Below are positions 27,896-36,928 of a stretch of DNA of 64,000 nt, one piece after another. Made by a program: the position numbers and the translations under genes. How positions within the stretch are numbered: the first letter of the stretch is position 1; each line of letters begins with the position of its first letter. Under the pieces are notes generated by a model, which was given only the letters and a program-made list of their open reading frames with translations, was not told the origin of the DNA and did not search any database. Source of the stretch: Pedobacter sp. W3I1 (GTDB taxonomy: Bacteria; Bacteroidota; Bacteroidia; Sphingobacteriales; Sphingobacteriaceae); contig NZ_JAUSXN010000001.1 of assembly GCF_030816015.1 (NCBI RefSeq), positions 6,014,001 to 6,078,000 of the forward strand, given 5' to 3'.

Positions 27896-28480
27896 CTAAT
27901 CATTCAGCCCTTTGCCATTCATAATCTGCGGCATAAATTTCTCAACCCTTGCCTCACGGGTTTTAGCTTGCTTAGGCGCAGCAAAATGAAGCAGGTAAGC
28001 TCTCTGACGACCAGGCGTTAATGCTTCGAATGCTGTTTTCAATGCAGGGATGTGGTCTAATTTATTCTTAAACTCAGTAGGAATGTTATATTCCGTAGTT
28101 TTTTTCAAATCTACTTTCAAACCAGCTCTTTCTACCTCAATGGCTTCATCAATATAAGTTTTCAAAATAGGCTTCAGTTCTACTATTTCGAGGGCATTAG
28201 TAAAGCGTGCCTGCCTCGCCGATTGTACATTCTCCGTTTGTTGAATCAAGATCCCAGCGCTATCATTCAATAAAACGCCCTTAAAAAACAAAAATGCACA
28301 GTATTCTTTAAAATCATGGATTAAAACGATGTTGCTGTTTCCCAAGGTATAACACGGCACTCCCCATTTTAATTCTTCGGTAAGGCCACAATCTAGTGCG
28401 ATTGCCCTTAATAGCAGCAGTTCTTCCTGCCACTTTTTAGCTTTGTTAAAATAAAAATCAACTTTTGGATTCGTTTGCAT
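27896..28480 (-). CDS. YdeI/OmpD-associated family protein (DUF1801 plus OmdA)
   Basis: 194 residues. The N-terminal DUF1801/YdhG-like part is LRAIALDCGLTEELKWGVPCYTLGNSNIVLIHDFKEYCAFLFFKGVLL, and the C-terminal OmdA-type part is IPTEFKNKLDHIPALKTAFEALTPGRQRAYLLHFAAPKQAKTREARVEKFMPQI. Soluble protein of unknown biochemistry. Last gene of the ArsR-led operon, 18 bp after the methyltransferase gene. Confidence 0.92.
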   Translation of the reverse strand: MQTNPKVDFYFNKAKKWQEELLLLRAIALDCGLTEELKWGVPCYTLGNSNIVLIHDFKEYCAFLFFKGVLLNDSAGILIQQTENVQSARQARFTNALEIVELKPILKTYIDEAIEVERAGLKVDLKKTTEYNIPTEFKNKLDHIPALKTAFEALTPGRQRAYLLHFAAPKQAKTREARVEKFMPQIMNGKGLND

Positions 28481-28498
28481 ATCAGTCGAATTTTGTGG

Positions 28499-29362
28499 TT
28501 ATGTTGTTGCCAATAAAAATACTTCTCCGCTCGCCGGGAAAAGACCATCGGCTCTATCTGTAAAATAAAGTTGCTCCATATCTTTGGTTGATATGGTTTT
28601 TGCTTCTTTAAACTGTGCTGCATGCGCTAAATCTAATACTTCCTGTGGTGTAAAAAAACTCTCGAATGGAGTTCCGGCAGCACGAGCACCCTTCTCTGCT
28701 ATTTCCTGCATGGCTTTATCTTCTTCATCCAGCAACTCAATAGGCAGGTAAAATGCCATGGCCAGGGTTGAGCCGGATGCAAGTTTCGCAATCTGACTTA
28801 ATGTATCAATAATTGCTGCTCTGCTCAGGTATAAAGTTACGCCTGTACATGCAACAACTGCAGGTTTACCAAGATCAAAACCCGATTTCAACAATTCTTT
28901 CCACCATGAAGACATTTCAAAATCTACTGACACAAAATGTAAATTATTGGGTTTAGCCAAACCAATATCAGCTAAGCGCTTTTGTTTCCATGTTAATGTA
29001 CCAGGCTGATCAATTTCATAAATCTGCAGTTTGGAAGCAAAATCCGGTCTGCGTTGCACAAAAGTATCAAGCCCCGCTCCCAGAGTAACATATTGATCAA
29101 TTCCTTTCTTGCTTTCTGCTATAATTAAATCTTCGATAAAACGGCTACGTGCAACAATCGAAGCCCGAAGACGCCTAGTATATTTCATATCCGGGCGTTC
29201 CATCCAATAGTCAGGAGGTGCAATCAATTTCAGCCCGATTTCATCTTCGAGAATATGTGGCTTTGCATCTACCTGCACATGTAGCGCTCTCCATAAAGCA
29301 GTCCTTACAGCCGTATTATCTGGTTCAGTTGTGTTTTTGTGCCGGTTCATTTTAACATTCAA
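28499..29362 (-). CDS. Class I SAM-dependent methyltransferase, LCM/PPM1-like
   Basis: 287 residues. It shows the leucine-carboxyl-methyltransferase-like pattern: RRLRASIVARSRFIEDLI, then the SAM-binding VTLGAGLDTFVQRRP, EIDQPGTLTWKQKRL, and VACTGVTLYLSRAAIIDTLSQIA. Bacterial members methylate unknown small molecules or polyketide-like acids. An alternative start four codons in (MNRHKNTT) is possible. Fourth gene of the ArsR operon (15-bp gap to the DoxX-like gene). Confidence 0.9.
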   Translation of the reverse strand: MNVKMNRHKNTTEPDNTAVRTALWRALHVQVDAKPHILEDEIGLKLIAPPDYWMERPDMKYTRRLRASIVARSRFIEDLIIAESKKGIDQYVTLGAGLDTFVQRRPDFASKLQIYEIDQPGTLTWKQKRLADIGLAKPNNLHFVSVDFEMSSWWKELLKSGFDLGKPAVVACTGVTLYLSRAAIIDTLSQIAKLASGSTLAMAFYLPIELLDEEDKAMQEIAEKGARAAGTPFESFFTPQEVLDLAHAAQFKEAKTISTKDMEQLYFTDRADGLFPASGEVFLLATT

Positions 29363-29377
29363 CTTTTGATCATTAAT

Positions 29378-29758
29378 TTAAGCGAAATTAACCTTTCTAT
29401 CTGCAGGCCTGAAATACCATGATAGTATAGTTAACACAAGTAGTAACATTGGCCCGAAATATGCCGAAATGCTGGTATCGCCAATAGCAATGTGCGAGAA
29501 AACAGCGCCAGACATGGCAAAGAAAAAGCCTGCATAAGCCCATTCTTTCAATAATGTAAATTTAGGGATTAACACTGCAATAACACCCAAAATTTTCCAA
29601 ATCCCTAATATCGTCAGAAAATAGAGCGGATAGCCCAATTGGGTAAACAACGCTACTTCTTCTTTCATTTTTATCAATTGTACTATTCCAGTTGATAACA
29701 TGCCTAGCGAAAGCCAAACGGTGGCAATCCAATAGATAATTTTATTTCTCTTTGTCAT
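29378..29758 (-). CDS. DoxX-like family membrane protein
   Basis: 126 residues with four membrane segments (IIYWIATVWLSLGMLSTGIVQLI, FLTILGIWKILGVIAVLIP, WAYAGFFFAMSGAVFSHIAIG, FGPMLLLVLTILSWYF), matching DoxX_2-type proteins. Third gene of the ArsR/SRPBCC operon with 6-bp spacing from its upstream neighbour. DoxX-like plus SRPBCC plus ArsR is a frequent Bacteroidetes gene set whose role is not established. Confidence 0.88.
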   Translation of the reverse strand: MTKRNKIIYWIATVWLSLGMLSTGIVQLIKMKEEVALFTQLGYPLYFLTILGIWKILGVIAVLIPKFTLLKEWAYAGFFFAMSGAVFSHIAIGDTSISAYFGPMLLLVLTILSWYFRPADRKVNFA

Positions 29759-29764
29759 GATGTA

Positions 29765-30232
29765 TTATTTTATTTGTTTTACAATGTCTTCTAAACGGTT
29801 ATGTGCCATGTTAATACCCTGAGCAAAAGGTAAGGCGAGTATTTGATCCCTTACCGCTACAGACCTGTAAACCACATGCATGGTGAGTTTACTCTTATCA
29901 TCGGTCAGTTTTTCGAAGGTTAAAAACTCCAGCTGAACCCCAAAAGGGGTATGCTCCATTTCGAATGTGCGCGTAATTTTTTCCTCAAGTACAAACTCAT
30001 GTATAACACCGGTGGCTACAAATGCGACGTTTCCTTTAGCATCAGCAGTTTCGAACTGGTAACTGCCGTACTTTTTATTTTCAAGTTTCAGCACTTTTGT
30101 CCCCATCCATTGTGCTATAATTTCAGGTTCAACATAAGCCTTAAAAAGCAATTCTACAGGTAAATCAAATTCTCTGGTAATGATCATTTCCTGTTTGCCA
30201 TTTTCGGCATCAATTTTTGTTTTCTGCTCCAT
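29765..30232 (-). CDS. SRPBCC (AHSA1-like) domain protein
   Basis: 155 residues with the START/AHSA1 signature: ITREFDLPVELLFKAYVEPEIIAQWMG at the N-terminus, a central GSYQFETADAKGNVAFVATGVIHEF, and a C-terminal helix MAHNRLEDIVKQ. It forms a hydrophobic ligand cavity in family members; the ligand is unknown. Second gene of the operon, 6 bp after the ArsR gene. Confidence 0.93.
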   Translation of the reverse strand: MEQKTKIDAENGKQEMIITREFDLPVELLFKAYVEPEIIAQWMGTKVLKLENKKYGSYQFETADAKGNVAFVATGVIHEFVLEEKITRTFEMEHTPFGVQLEFLTFEKLTDDKSKLTMHVVYRSVAVRDQILALPFAQGINMAHNRLEDIVKQIK

Positions 30233-30238
30233 GTGATG

Positions 30239-30562
30239 CTATTTGCTTGGTTTATAGTTTTTCATAATATCTTCCAGTTTATTAAATCTGTCGTCCCACA
30301 TTTTGCGGAACGGCTCAATAAAATCGGCAATTTCTTTCATTTTTTTTGCGTTAGTGTGGTAGTGAATTTCCCTACCGTTTTGTTTTTGCGCTAACAATTC
30401 GCACTCGGTAAGAATTTGCAGGTGTTTTGAAACAGTGGGCCTTGCCGTGTCGAAATTGGCGGCTATTGCACCAGCTGTCATAGACTGCGAAGCCACCAAC
30501 AACAATATAGCCCTGCGGGTAGGGTCGGCAATGGCCTGAAATACATCTCTTCTTAAATTCAT
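30239..30562 (-). CDS. ArsR/SmtB family winged-helix regulator
   Basis: 107 residues. MNLRRDVFQAIADPTRRAIL opens the wHTH, with recognition region ANFDTARPTVSKHLQILTECELLAQKQNGREIHYH. No metal-binding Cys/His cluster of the classic ArsR type is present, as in the SRPBCC-linked subgroup. First gene of a five-gene operon (ArsR, SRPBCC, DoxX-like, methyltransferase, YdeI-like). It is probably autoregulated through the inverted repeats overlapping its own promoter. Confidence 0.94.
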   Translation of the reverse strand: MNLRRDVFQAIADPTRRAILLLVASQSMTAGAIAANFDTARPTVSKHLQILTECELLAQKQNGREIHYHTNAKKMKEIADFIEPFRKMWDDRFNKLEDIMKNYKPSK

Positions 30563-30564
30563 AT

Positions 30565-30611
30565 GTAGCTATTTGACTACAAATATACATGTAGTCATTT
30601 AACTACGCAAA
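30565..30611 (-). promoter_or_regulatory. Promoter and overlapping operator of the ArsR operon
   Basis: Minus strand: -33 TTTG (30611-30608), 20-bp spacer, -7 TATATTTG (30587-30580). Both match the Bacteroidetes consensus. An inverted repeat TGACTACA...TGTAGTCA (30574-30581 and 30590-30597) covers the -7 box. It is flanked outward by GTAGCTA and TTAACTAC, extending the imperfect dyad to 30565-30606. The layout fits repression by steric block. Confidence 0.75.
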
Positions 30612-31070
30612 TTTTTTCAACGTTTTTTTAAAAAAAACTGCAGGATGGCACATCAAATTCTATTTTTTTTTTTAAAATGAGCGTTTTTGTCGTGCTTGAG
30701 CAATAGCTGCCTCATTAATGCATCTTGCATAATTACAATCAATGTTTATGCATATTCTTTAGAAATTGCTATAGCCGCATGTTAAAGAAGAGGGTTAGCT
30801 CCTAATAGCCTGCTTAAAGGGGAGCAATTGATTGATGACTTGATCAGCAGATACGCTCAGTAGGGCAGGTCGGATGGTAAAGCATTAATAACGTATGCGC
30901 TCTAGATTATTAGCAGTTAATAAATACTTGCCAGCGTAAGCCAGGTATTGTTCTCTTGCTAAATATGGATACCTTTTTTATTAAATAAAGCCTTTTATGA
31001 TATGATTGAATAAAATCTTAATATTTTTGTATTATGATTGGATAGATGCTGCGTTAACCGATTGGTCGTG
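30612..31070. other. Intergenic region, no gene seen
   Basis: AT-rich, with homopolymer T and A runs near 30613-30680. No open frame of note, no tRNA-like fold and no clear repeat were found. Confidence 0.4.
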
Positions 31071-31589
31071 TCAGATTGCCGTGAGCTCAAGTACTTCTTT
31101 ACTATACTTTAAGTAAGTAACAAGAACTTTCGTTCCTATTTGATAGTTATAATAATCTGTTTTTTTAACCGGCATTCTAATTTTCTCTCCTTTATGCCGT
31201 CCGGCAAAAGTGACAATGTATTCTCCATGTTCCGTTTTGTGATAGCTAATAATTACACTTGATAGTTTGTTTTTCCCATTTTTAATATCCCTTTCCCAAT
31301 TATTTCTAAAATTTCGAAATACCAGCCAGATAGTTAAATATAACAAACTAAACAATGCTAATCCGGCTAAAACAAATACAATATAATGGTAGTACCGTAA
31401 ATTGGTCCATTCGCCATGTAAAAAATAATAAGCAACAGCCATAATCAAAAGTGTACAAGCAAGCAAAATCCCCGGAGTATCTTTAAAAAAATCTCTTTTT
31501 TGTTCACCAATATGTTTGATGTCTTGCTCACTTAAGGGAATTTTCTCTTCTAATTTTACCTGTAAGTAGTCGATAGTAAAATCTGCCAT
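31071..31589 (-). CDS. Hypothetical membrane protein with two TM helices
   Basis: 172 residues. A short soluble N-terminus (MADFTIDYLQVKLEEKIPLSEQD) is followed by two membrane helices (IKHIGEQ, then GILLACTLLIMAVAYYFLHG and YHYIVFVLAGLALFSLLYLTIWLV). A ~75-residue C-terminal beta-rich domain (SSVIISYHKTEHGEYIVTFAGRHKGEKIRMPVKKTDYYNYQIGTKVLVTYLKYSKEVLEL) resembles a small barrel facing the cytoplasm. The family is not recognised. It is divergent from the WG/Sel1 gene, 293 bp away. Confidence 0.8.
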   Translation of the reverse strand: MADFTIDYLQVKLEEKIPLSEQDIKHIGEQKRDFFKDTPGILLACTLLIMAVAYYFLHGEWTNLRYYHYIVFVLAGLALFSLLYLTIWLVFRNFRNNWERDIKNGKNKLSSVIISYHKTEHGEYIVTFAGRHKGEKIRMPVKKTDYYNYQIGTKVLVTYLKYSKEVLELTAI

Positions 31590-31882
31590 TTATTTAATTC
31601 AAGTTTACCGTTTAGTGCTGATCTGCTTTTCTTAAAAATTATTGTTTACCGCTTATGCTGTATGCATTAGTGTCAGGGTTTTAATCTCATATAAAGATAC
31701 ATAAACTTCGAAACTGCACATTTTTTTTATAACCGTGTAGTTATCCGTTTGTTTTAAAGCTTGGTTCTGGACATCTGCTATCATTAACGTTTATAAAAAT
31801 GAGACATTAAGTTTGCGTTAATAAATGGCATAAAATTGGCTCTGCTGAATCCGATTTGAAAACCGCTTTTAGATAAAACCGA

Positions 31883-34427
31883 ATGTCACACCGTACCTAT
31901 TTATACAATATTAATACCCCTTCTGTTGCAGAAAACTCAGATAAGATGATGATGGAATGGGGTTACGAAATGCCTCTTATGCTTCAGCCATTATTGATAT
32001 CGGGGGGGCTTTATTTCAGGCAACAATTACAATAATCATGTAGAATTTAATGATTCGGGATTATACTATGATGCTGCACCCGGAATTGAAAATCTGAAAC
32101 GGTTTTATAAATTTCTTGAAAATCAGACTGGCCTGATCACTGATATAGAAAAGTTTAAAGATGCCCGCAACAAACTGTTCAGCTACCTGGATAAGCTTAC
32201 AGGAAGTTACTTTCATTTAGACATCTGGGATGTTTTAAATATGGACGACACATCTCATGCAGAACAAGCCAGGATTTGGCTGGCTAACATTGCCCATAAC
32301 AATCAGGTAATTACCAGGGCGATGGATAAAGGAGATATCAGCCTGCTGAATTATAAAGATTTTAACGATGTCAGTCCTGGTTTTACCTCTTTTCCCGAAC
32401 TGTTAAATTACGAAGGCTATGATTATGGCTGGTCTTGTATCTGGGCAGTTGCCGAAGAAGAATTGCTGTATGAAATATTTGAGCAAAACAAGCTTTGGGG
32501 CTTGAAGGATAAAGATGACCGGGTTTTACTGAGTCCCCAGTTTGATGAATTTTACAGCTTCGGCCCACAGGACCTGGCAGTAGTATCAAAAAATGGCAAA
32601 TATGGATATGTACACACTATTGGAAGAATAGCAATTCCATTAATATGGGAAGATGCCTTTGATTTCGAATATTCAGGTGTTGCAGTAGTTACACTTCAAA
32701 CCAAATCAGGATTGATTGATACAAAAGGTCGTGAAATTACGCCCCTTGTTTATGACGAACTAGACACTATTGGGGATGGAAGCTATTTTAATGCAAAAAA
32801 AGAATCTTACTGGGGCGTAATTGATGCCTCTGGACAGGTTGTAATTGGTTTCGAACATGCGGACATGGTCGAAACTGGCTACGGTTTTTATTATACCCAA
32901 ACAAATGGACAAAAAAGCCAAAAAATTTATAATGAGTTTTTTAACTACCTGGGTGAATTTCCAATTGATTCTGTAGAAAATCTGGATAATGGGCTGATAT
33001 TAATTAAACCTTATAAAGGACTTAATTCCAGTTTGCTATATAAAAAGGACGGAACCCTGCTCGATAGCGGATTTGAAAAAGTAAACAGGCAAACAAATTT
33101 CAACGATCTGCTGGTTATTCGTAAAGACAAAAAACACGGTGCCATCAGCAGGAAAAACGAATCTTATGTGTTGCCCTGCGAGTATGATGCAATTCTGGAT
33201 ATTCGTGCCAGGGTTAATGGCGGAATAAGCGATATCGCATTAATCCACCAGGCAGACAAAAAGGGCGTTTATGATGGCAATCCAATTAGGCCATCGTGGT
33301 TAATTCCCCTTGGCAATTACGAGCAAATCCTTTGGCTTTATGAAACCGTTTTTGCGCTGCAAAAAAACCAAATGTGGGGCATCGTTAACGCAGCAAACAA
33401 TAACATGAGCAGTTTTGAATTTGACCTGGTTGTACAAAAGCCTAATGAGGATGGATTTGCCTATGCATTTAAAGACGACAAGGTATATACAGTTAGTGAA
33501 AATGCAATTGCCCCTGCTAATAAATCAGCTGCGTTGGAACATGCAGGAGAAGATTATGCTTATTATTTTGAGTACGAAATCAGAAAGAGGCTGTTAGCTT
33601 ATGGAAAGGGGCTTAGCACAATCAGCGAACAGGTAACAGATGAACTTAGCACAGCCTACGACCTTTGCGTAAAGGCAATAGCCGCTTCTAATAATAAGGA
33701 CTACGCAAAATCAATATATTATGACACCCTTGCAGCAGAGAAAGGATATGCCCTTTCTATGAATAACCTTGCACATATCTACTATAATATTCAAGGTTTT
33801 ATTGATGATGATAAAGCTTTTTATTGGTACGAAAAAGGTGCAATGGCCGGCAATGAAAATGCCATGAATGGGCTGGGAATGTGTTATAAACATGGAATAG
33901 GTACCCCGGTAAATATAGAAAATGCTTTATTCTGGTTAAATAAAGCTGCTGATGCACAACTGGCGTTAGCATATAATAACCTTGGCGATTTATATTCTGA
34001 AAACCTGCTGCTTCCATTTGATCCTGATAAGGCCCTTCAATACTATCAGGCTGCTGCAGCGCTTGGTGAGCCAGAAAACAATTGGCTTGGATACCTGTAC
34101 GATTTAAAAGGTGATTATGAAAAGGCCCTGAAATATTATCAGCTGGGTGCTGATGAAGGTATCGACATTTCATTCTATAATCTTGGTATTTTCCATTTAA
34201 ATGGTTTAGGAACCAGTAAAAATGTAACCAAGGCAATTGATAACTTTAAACTTTCGTTAAATCGTGGATATCATCAGGCAAACATAGATCTTGCTTTAAT
34301 TTACCGAAATGAAAAGGGCTTTAATGACGAACAAAAAGTACAGCAGCATATAGATGCAGCAAGAGCAGCAGGTTTGCAAATCCCTGAAGATCTTCTGGTA
34401 AAAAAGAAAGGCTGGTTTGGTTTTTAA
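31883..34427 (+). CDS. WG-repeat and Sel1-repeat protein, frameshifted at a G7 run
   Basis: The uninterrupted frame runs from 32241 to 34427 (728 codons), but coding clearly begins upstream. ATG 31883 opens MSHRTYLYNINTPSVAENSD and runs to a G7 run at 32002-32008. With six Gs the frame continues as GGFISGNNYNNHVEF straight into the long frame, giving ~847 residues; with seven it stops at 32033. The protein has no signal peptide. It has WG-type repeats (LWGLKDKDDRVLL, KYGYVHTIGRIAIP, YWGVIDASGQVVI) at about residues 205-500 of the restored protein and Sel1/TPR-like repeats at about 590-820 (FYWYEKGAMAGNENAMNGLGMCYKHG). Such proteins are protein-interaction scaffolds; the partner is unknown. 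Confidence 0.82.
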
Positions 34428-34499
34428 GCTGGAGATGCCGGATGTAGAATGATCATTTGATGGCTGCGATGCTGCCATAGGGATGTGTTTGATCAGGAT

Positions 34500-35315
34500 T
34501 TAATAAATATGTAGATCTAGTAAAGCAATACAGGTTGAAGATCTGAAGATTGTACCTTCTTCCAATAACCATATAAGACGGCCAGTATGAGGAGCAACAA
34601 TTTCAATCGAAACTTTGTCTGTACTTATCTCACAAATTATTTCATTCACTTTAACCGCGTCATGCAGGTCTACTTTCCAATTGGTAATGAAAGCTGCACC
34701 ATATTCAGAGTAACTTAGCAAATCACCTGGATTAAATATCACTTCAAAGCTATGCGGAAATTTATTTTTAATACTGTTATATGTTGACAGCAATGGTCGT
34801 GGTTTTCGCCAGATGGGTTCTCCTATAGGTGCATCAATTTTCAAATAACCTTCAGAAAGTTTTTTGTCCGACTCGGCTTGTTTAGCTCTAAGGGCATTTT
34901 CTTTTTCTTGCTTAATCAATGCTTCTTGCTGATTAAAGAATGTGGTTTCGCCTTTTAGAATATCTGCAGCATGGGTTAACAGGTAATGAGCATATCCAAA
35001 AAGCTGATCAATCTGATTACCGTCAACAGGTATTTCAGGTTTTCGTTCTTTCATCAGTTGCAAAATGCTATATAAATTACCATCCCTGGCATTAACCCCA
35101 AAATTAATGTCTGTATTCATGCCCCAGTTAATTCCTTTTACCACAATCCGGATTTTACTATTGGAAAATGTTACCTGAAATAAATTATCTGCATCTGTTA
35201 GAATAAGCTTTTCTTCCTGTAAACCGAAACTATTGCAGATAACCGCAAAGGCTTTTCGTGCTTCGTTTTTGAAGTGGTGAAGCCCATCAGCATGTATTTT
35301 ATAATAATTCTGCAT
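34500..35315 (-). CDS. Orphan protein with C-terminal lipoyl/biotinyl-like domain
   Basis: 271 residues with start at 35315 (MQNYYKIHADGLHHF). The N-terminal ~120 residues are an unrecognised alpha/beta domain (LFQVTFSNSKIRIVVKGINWGMNTDINFG). A charged helical linker follows (FFNQQEALIKQEKENALRAKQ, about 127-147). The C-terminal ~65 residues follow the lipoyl-domain pattern: VKVNEIICEISTDKVSIEIV, then APHTGRLIWLLEEGTIF, with Lys234 at the position lipoylated in E2 subunits. No dehydrogenase or carboxylase genes are adjacent. It is convergent with the WG/Sel1 gene (72-bp gap). Function unknown; whether it is lipoylated is untested. Confidence 0.8.
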   Translation of the reverse strand: MQNYYKIHADGLHHFKNEARKAFAVICNSFGLQEEKLILTDADNLFQVTFSNSKIRIVVKGINWGMNTDINFGVNARDGNLYSILQLMKERKPEIPVDGNQIDQLFGYAHYLLTHAADILKGETTFFNQQEALIKQEKENALRAKQAESDKKLSEGYLKIDAPIGEPIWRKPRPLLSTYNSIKNKFPHSFEVIFNPGDLLSYSEYGAAFITNWKVDLHDAVKVNEIICEISTDKVSIEIVAPHTGRLIWLLEEGTIFRSSTCIALLDLHIY

Positions 35316-35544
35316 ACTTATTGATACTCGAAGATAGAGATTATTTGCCAATCGCATGCTGAGGGCGGAAAAAATCATAGCCCGTCTTAAGACGCTATAT
35401 TCTTCAAAAAACCAATTACTTACCTTAACAACAAGATATAAGCTTGATTTGATTCAAGCTTATAGAATCAGCTAAAACAGAAACATCCTTCACAATATCT
35501 TGAAAGGCATCCGCCTTGTCATAAATCGAATAGACTTCTCACCC
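35316..35544. other. Intergenic region with hairpin and repeat fragment
   Basis: No gene is seen. GACGCTATATTCTTC at ~35389 with CTTACCTTAACAACAAG matches the fragment at 8.27 kb. A perfect ATAAGCTTGA/TCAAGCTTAT inverted repeat lies at 35439-35464. Confidence 0.45.
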
Positions 35545-35781
35545 AGCCCTAAACGCAAAAAAACCACAACTTTCGTAGTGGTTTTTAAAGCTCCCTCTGC
35601 TGGGCTCCCTTCGACTGCGCTCAGGATAAACTTCTCGCCCAGCCCTAAACGCAAAAAAACCCACAACTTTCGCTGCGGGTTCTGCTCCCTCTGCTGGGCT
35701 CCCTTCGCCTACGCTCAGGATAAACTTCTCACCCAGCCTATAAACGCAAAAAACCCACAACTTTCGTTGTGGGTTTTGAAG
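35545..35781 (-). repeat. Tandem ~95-bp tRNA-3'-end repeats, second locus
   Basis: GCTCCCTCTGCTGGGCT starts at 35590, 35684 and 35781 (periods 94 and 97). Each copy is preceded by a terminator-type hairpin near 35559, 35653 and 35751. The inserted TTCGACTGCGCTCAGGATAA motif is again present (as TTCGCCTACGCTCAGGATAA in the second copy). The hairpin at 35751-35776 is the likely tRNA terminator. Confidence 0.8.
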
Positions 35782-35855
35782 CTCCCTCTGCTGGGCTCGA
35801 ACCAGCGACCCTCTGATTAACAGTCAGATGCTCTAACCAGCTGAGCTAAGAAGGA
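35782..35855 (-). tRNA. tRNA-Asn (anticodon GTT), second copy
   Basis: Identical over all 74 nt to the copy at 15886-15959, including the anticodon loop CTGTTAA and discriminator G, with no encoded CCA. The first ~24 nt of upstream leader are also shared. It is divergent from the PfkB kinase gene. Confidence 0.96.
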
Positions 35856-35926
35856 GTACTGGTCGTTTCCTAAAACGAGGTTCTTTGTACTTTGCAGTAC
35901 ACATCGCCTTGTTCGTTTTGGGAATG

Positions 35927-35958
35927 CAATATTAGGGCTTTTAAATTATTTATGCAAT
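35927..35958 (-). promoter_or_regulatory. Promoter of tRNA-Asn copy 2
   Basis: Minus strand ATTG (35958-35955), 20-bp spacer, TAATATTG (35934-35927). It is the same layout as the promoter of copy 1, with one change in the -33 box. Confidence 0.55.
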
Positions 35959-35999
35959 ATTTGCAGTGAAAAATTTTAAAAAAAAATTAACACATAGAT

Positions 36000-36920
36000 A
36001 TGAGCCTGATAATCATAGGTACTGTAGCTTTTGATGCTATTGAAACTCCTTTCGGAAAAACGGATAAAATTGTAGGTGGAGCAGCAACTTACGCAAGTTT
36101 AGCGGCTTCTTACTTTTATAATAAAGCAAAAATTGTAGCAGTAGTGGGCGATGATTTTCATCAATCAGACATCGACATCTTCACCGCACACGGTATTGAT
36201 ACCGAAGGATTACAGATTAAAGCAGGTGAAAAATCATTTTTCTGGTCAGGTAAATACCATAACGACATGAATAGCCGTGATACTTTAATTACGGAATTGA
36301 ATGTATTGGAAAATTTCGACCCGATTATCCCAGAGCACTATCAAGACTGCGAATACCTGATGTTAGGCAACCTCACCCCACAGGTGCAGCAAACCGTAAT
36401 TAAACGTCTTAAAAACCGCCCGAAATTAATCGTAATGGACACCATGAACTTTTGGATGGATATTATGATGGATGACTTATTGGAAACCATTAAAATGGTA
36501 GATGTATTAACAATTAATGATGCCGAAGCACGTCAGTTATCGGGTGAATACTCGTTGGTGAAAGCAGCAAAGAAAATTTTGGCGATGGGTCCAAAATATT
36601 TGATCATTAAAAAAGGTGAACATGGTGCATTGTTATTCCACGAAGATCAGATTTTCTCCGCTCCGGCCTTGCCTTTGGCAGAAGTATTTGATCCAACGGG
36701 TGCTGGCGATACTTTCGCAGGAGGATTTATCGGTTATTTGGCTAAAGTGGGTACAATCAACTTCAACAACATGAAAAACGCAATCATTTATGGCTCTGCA
36801 CTGGCTTCTTTCTGTGTAGAGAAGTTTGGAACAGAAAGGTTATTAAACTTAACCGATGAAGAAATTGCAGCCAGAATTCAAGAATTTGTAAGCTTAAGTG
36901 CTTTTACGATAGAAGTTTAA
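36000..36920 (+). CDS. PfkB family carbohydrate/nucleoside kinase
   Basis: 306 residues. The N-terminal substrate-binding motif is KIVGGAATYASLAASYF. The C-terminal PfkB signature EVFDPTGAGDTFAGGFIGYL (about 228-247) contains the catalytic Asp and anion-hole glycines, and LTINDAEARQLSGEY is the second family motif. The sugar or nucleoside substrate cannot be told from sequence; this Bacteroidetes group is close to ribokinase/adenosine kinase types. Monocistronic: a tRNA gene lies divergently upstream and a long hairpin follows. Confidence 0.93.
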   Translation: MSLIIIGTVAFDAIETPFGKTDKIVGGAATYASLAASYFYNKAKIVAVVGDDFHQSDIDIFTAHGIDTEGLQIKAGEKSFFWSGKYHNDMNSRDTLITELNVLENFDPIIPEHYQDCEYLMLGNLTPQVQQTVIKRLKNRPKLIVMDTMNFWMDIMMDDLLETIKMVDVLTINDAEARQLSGEYSLVKAAKKILAMGPKYLIIKKGEHGALLFHEDQIFSAPALPLAEVFDPTGAGDTFAGGFIGYLAKVGTINFNNMKNAIIYGSALASFCVEKFGTERLLNLTDEEIAARIQEFVSLSAFTIEV

Positions 36921-36928
36921 TATTCAAT

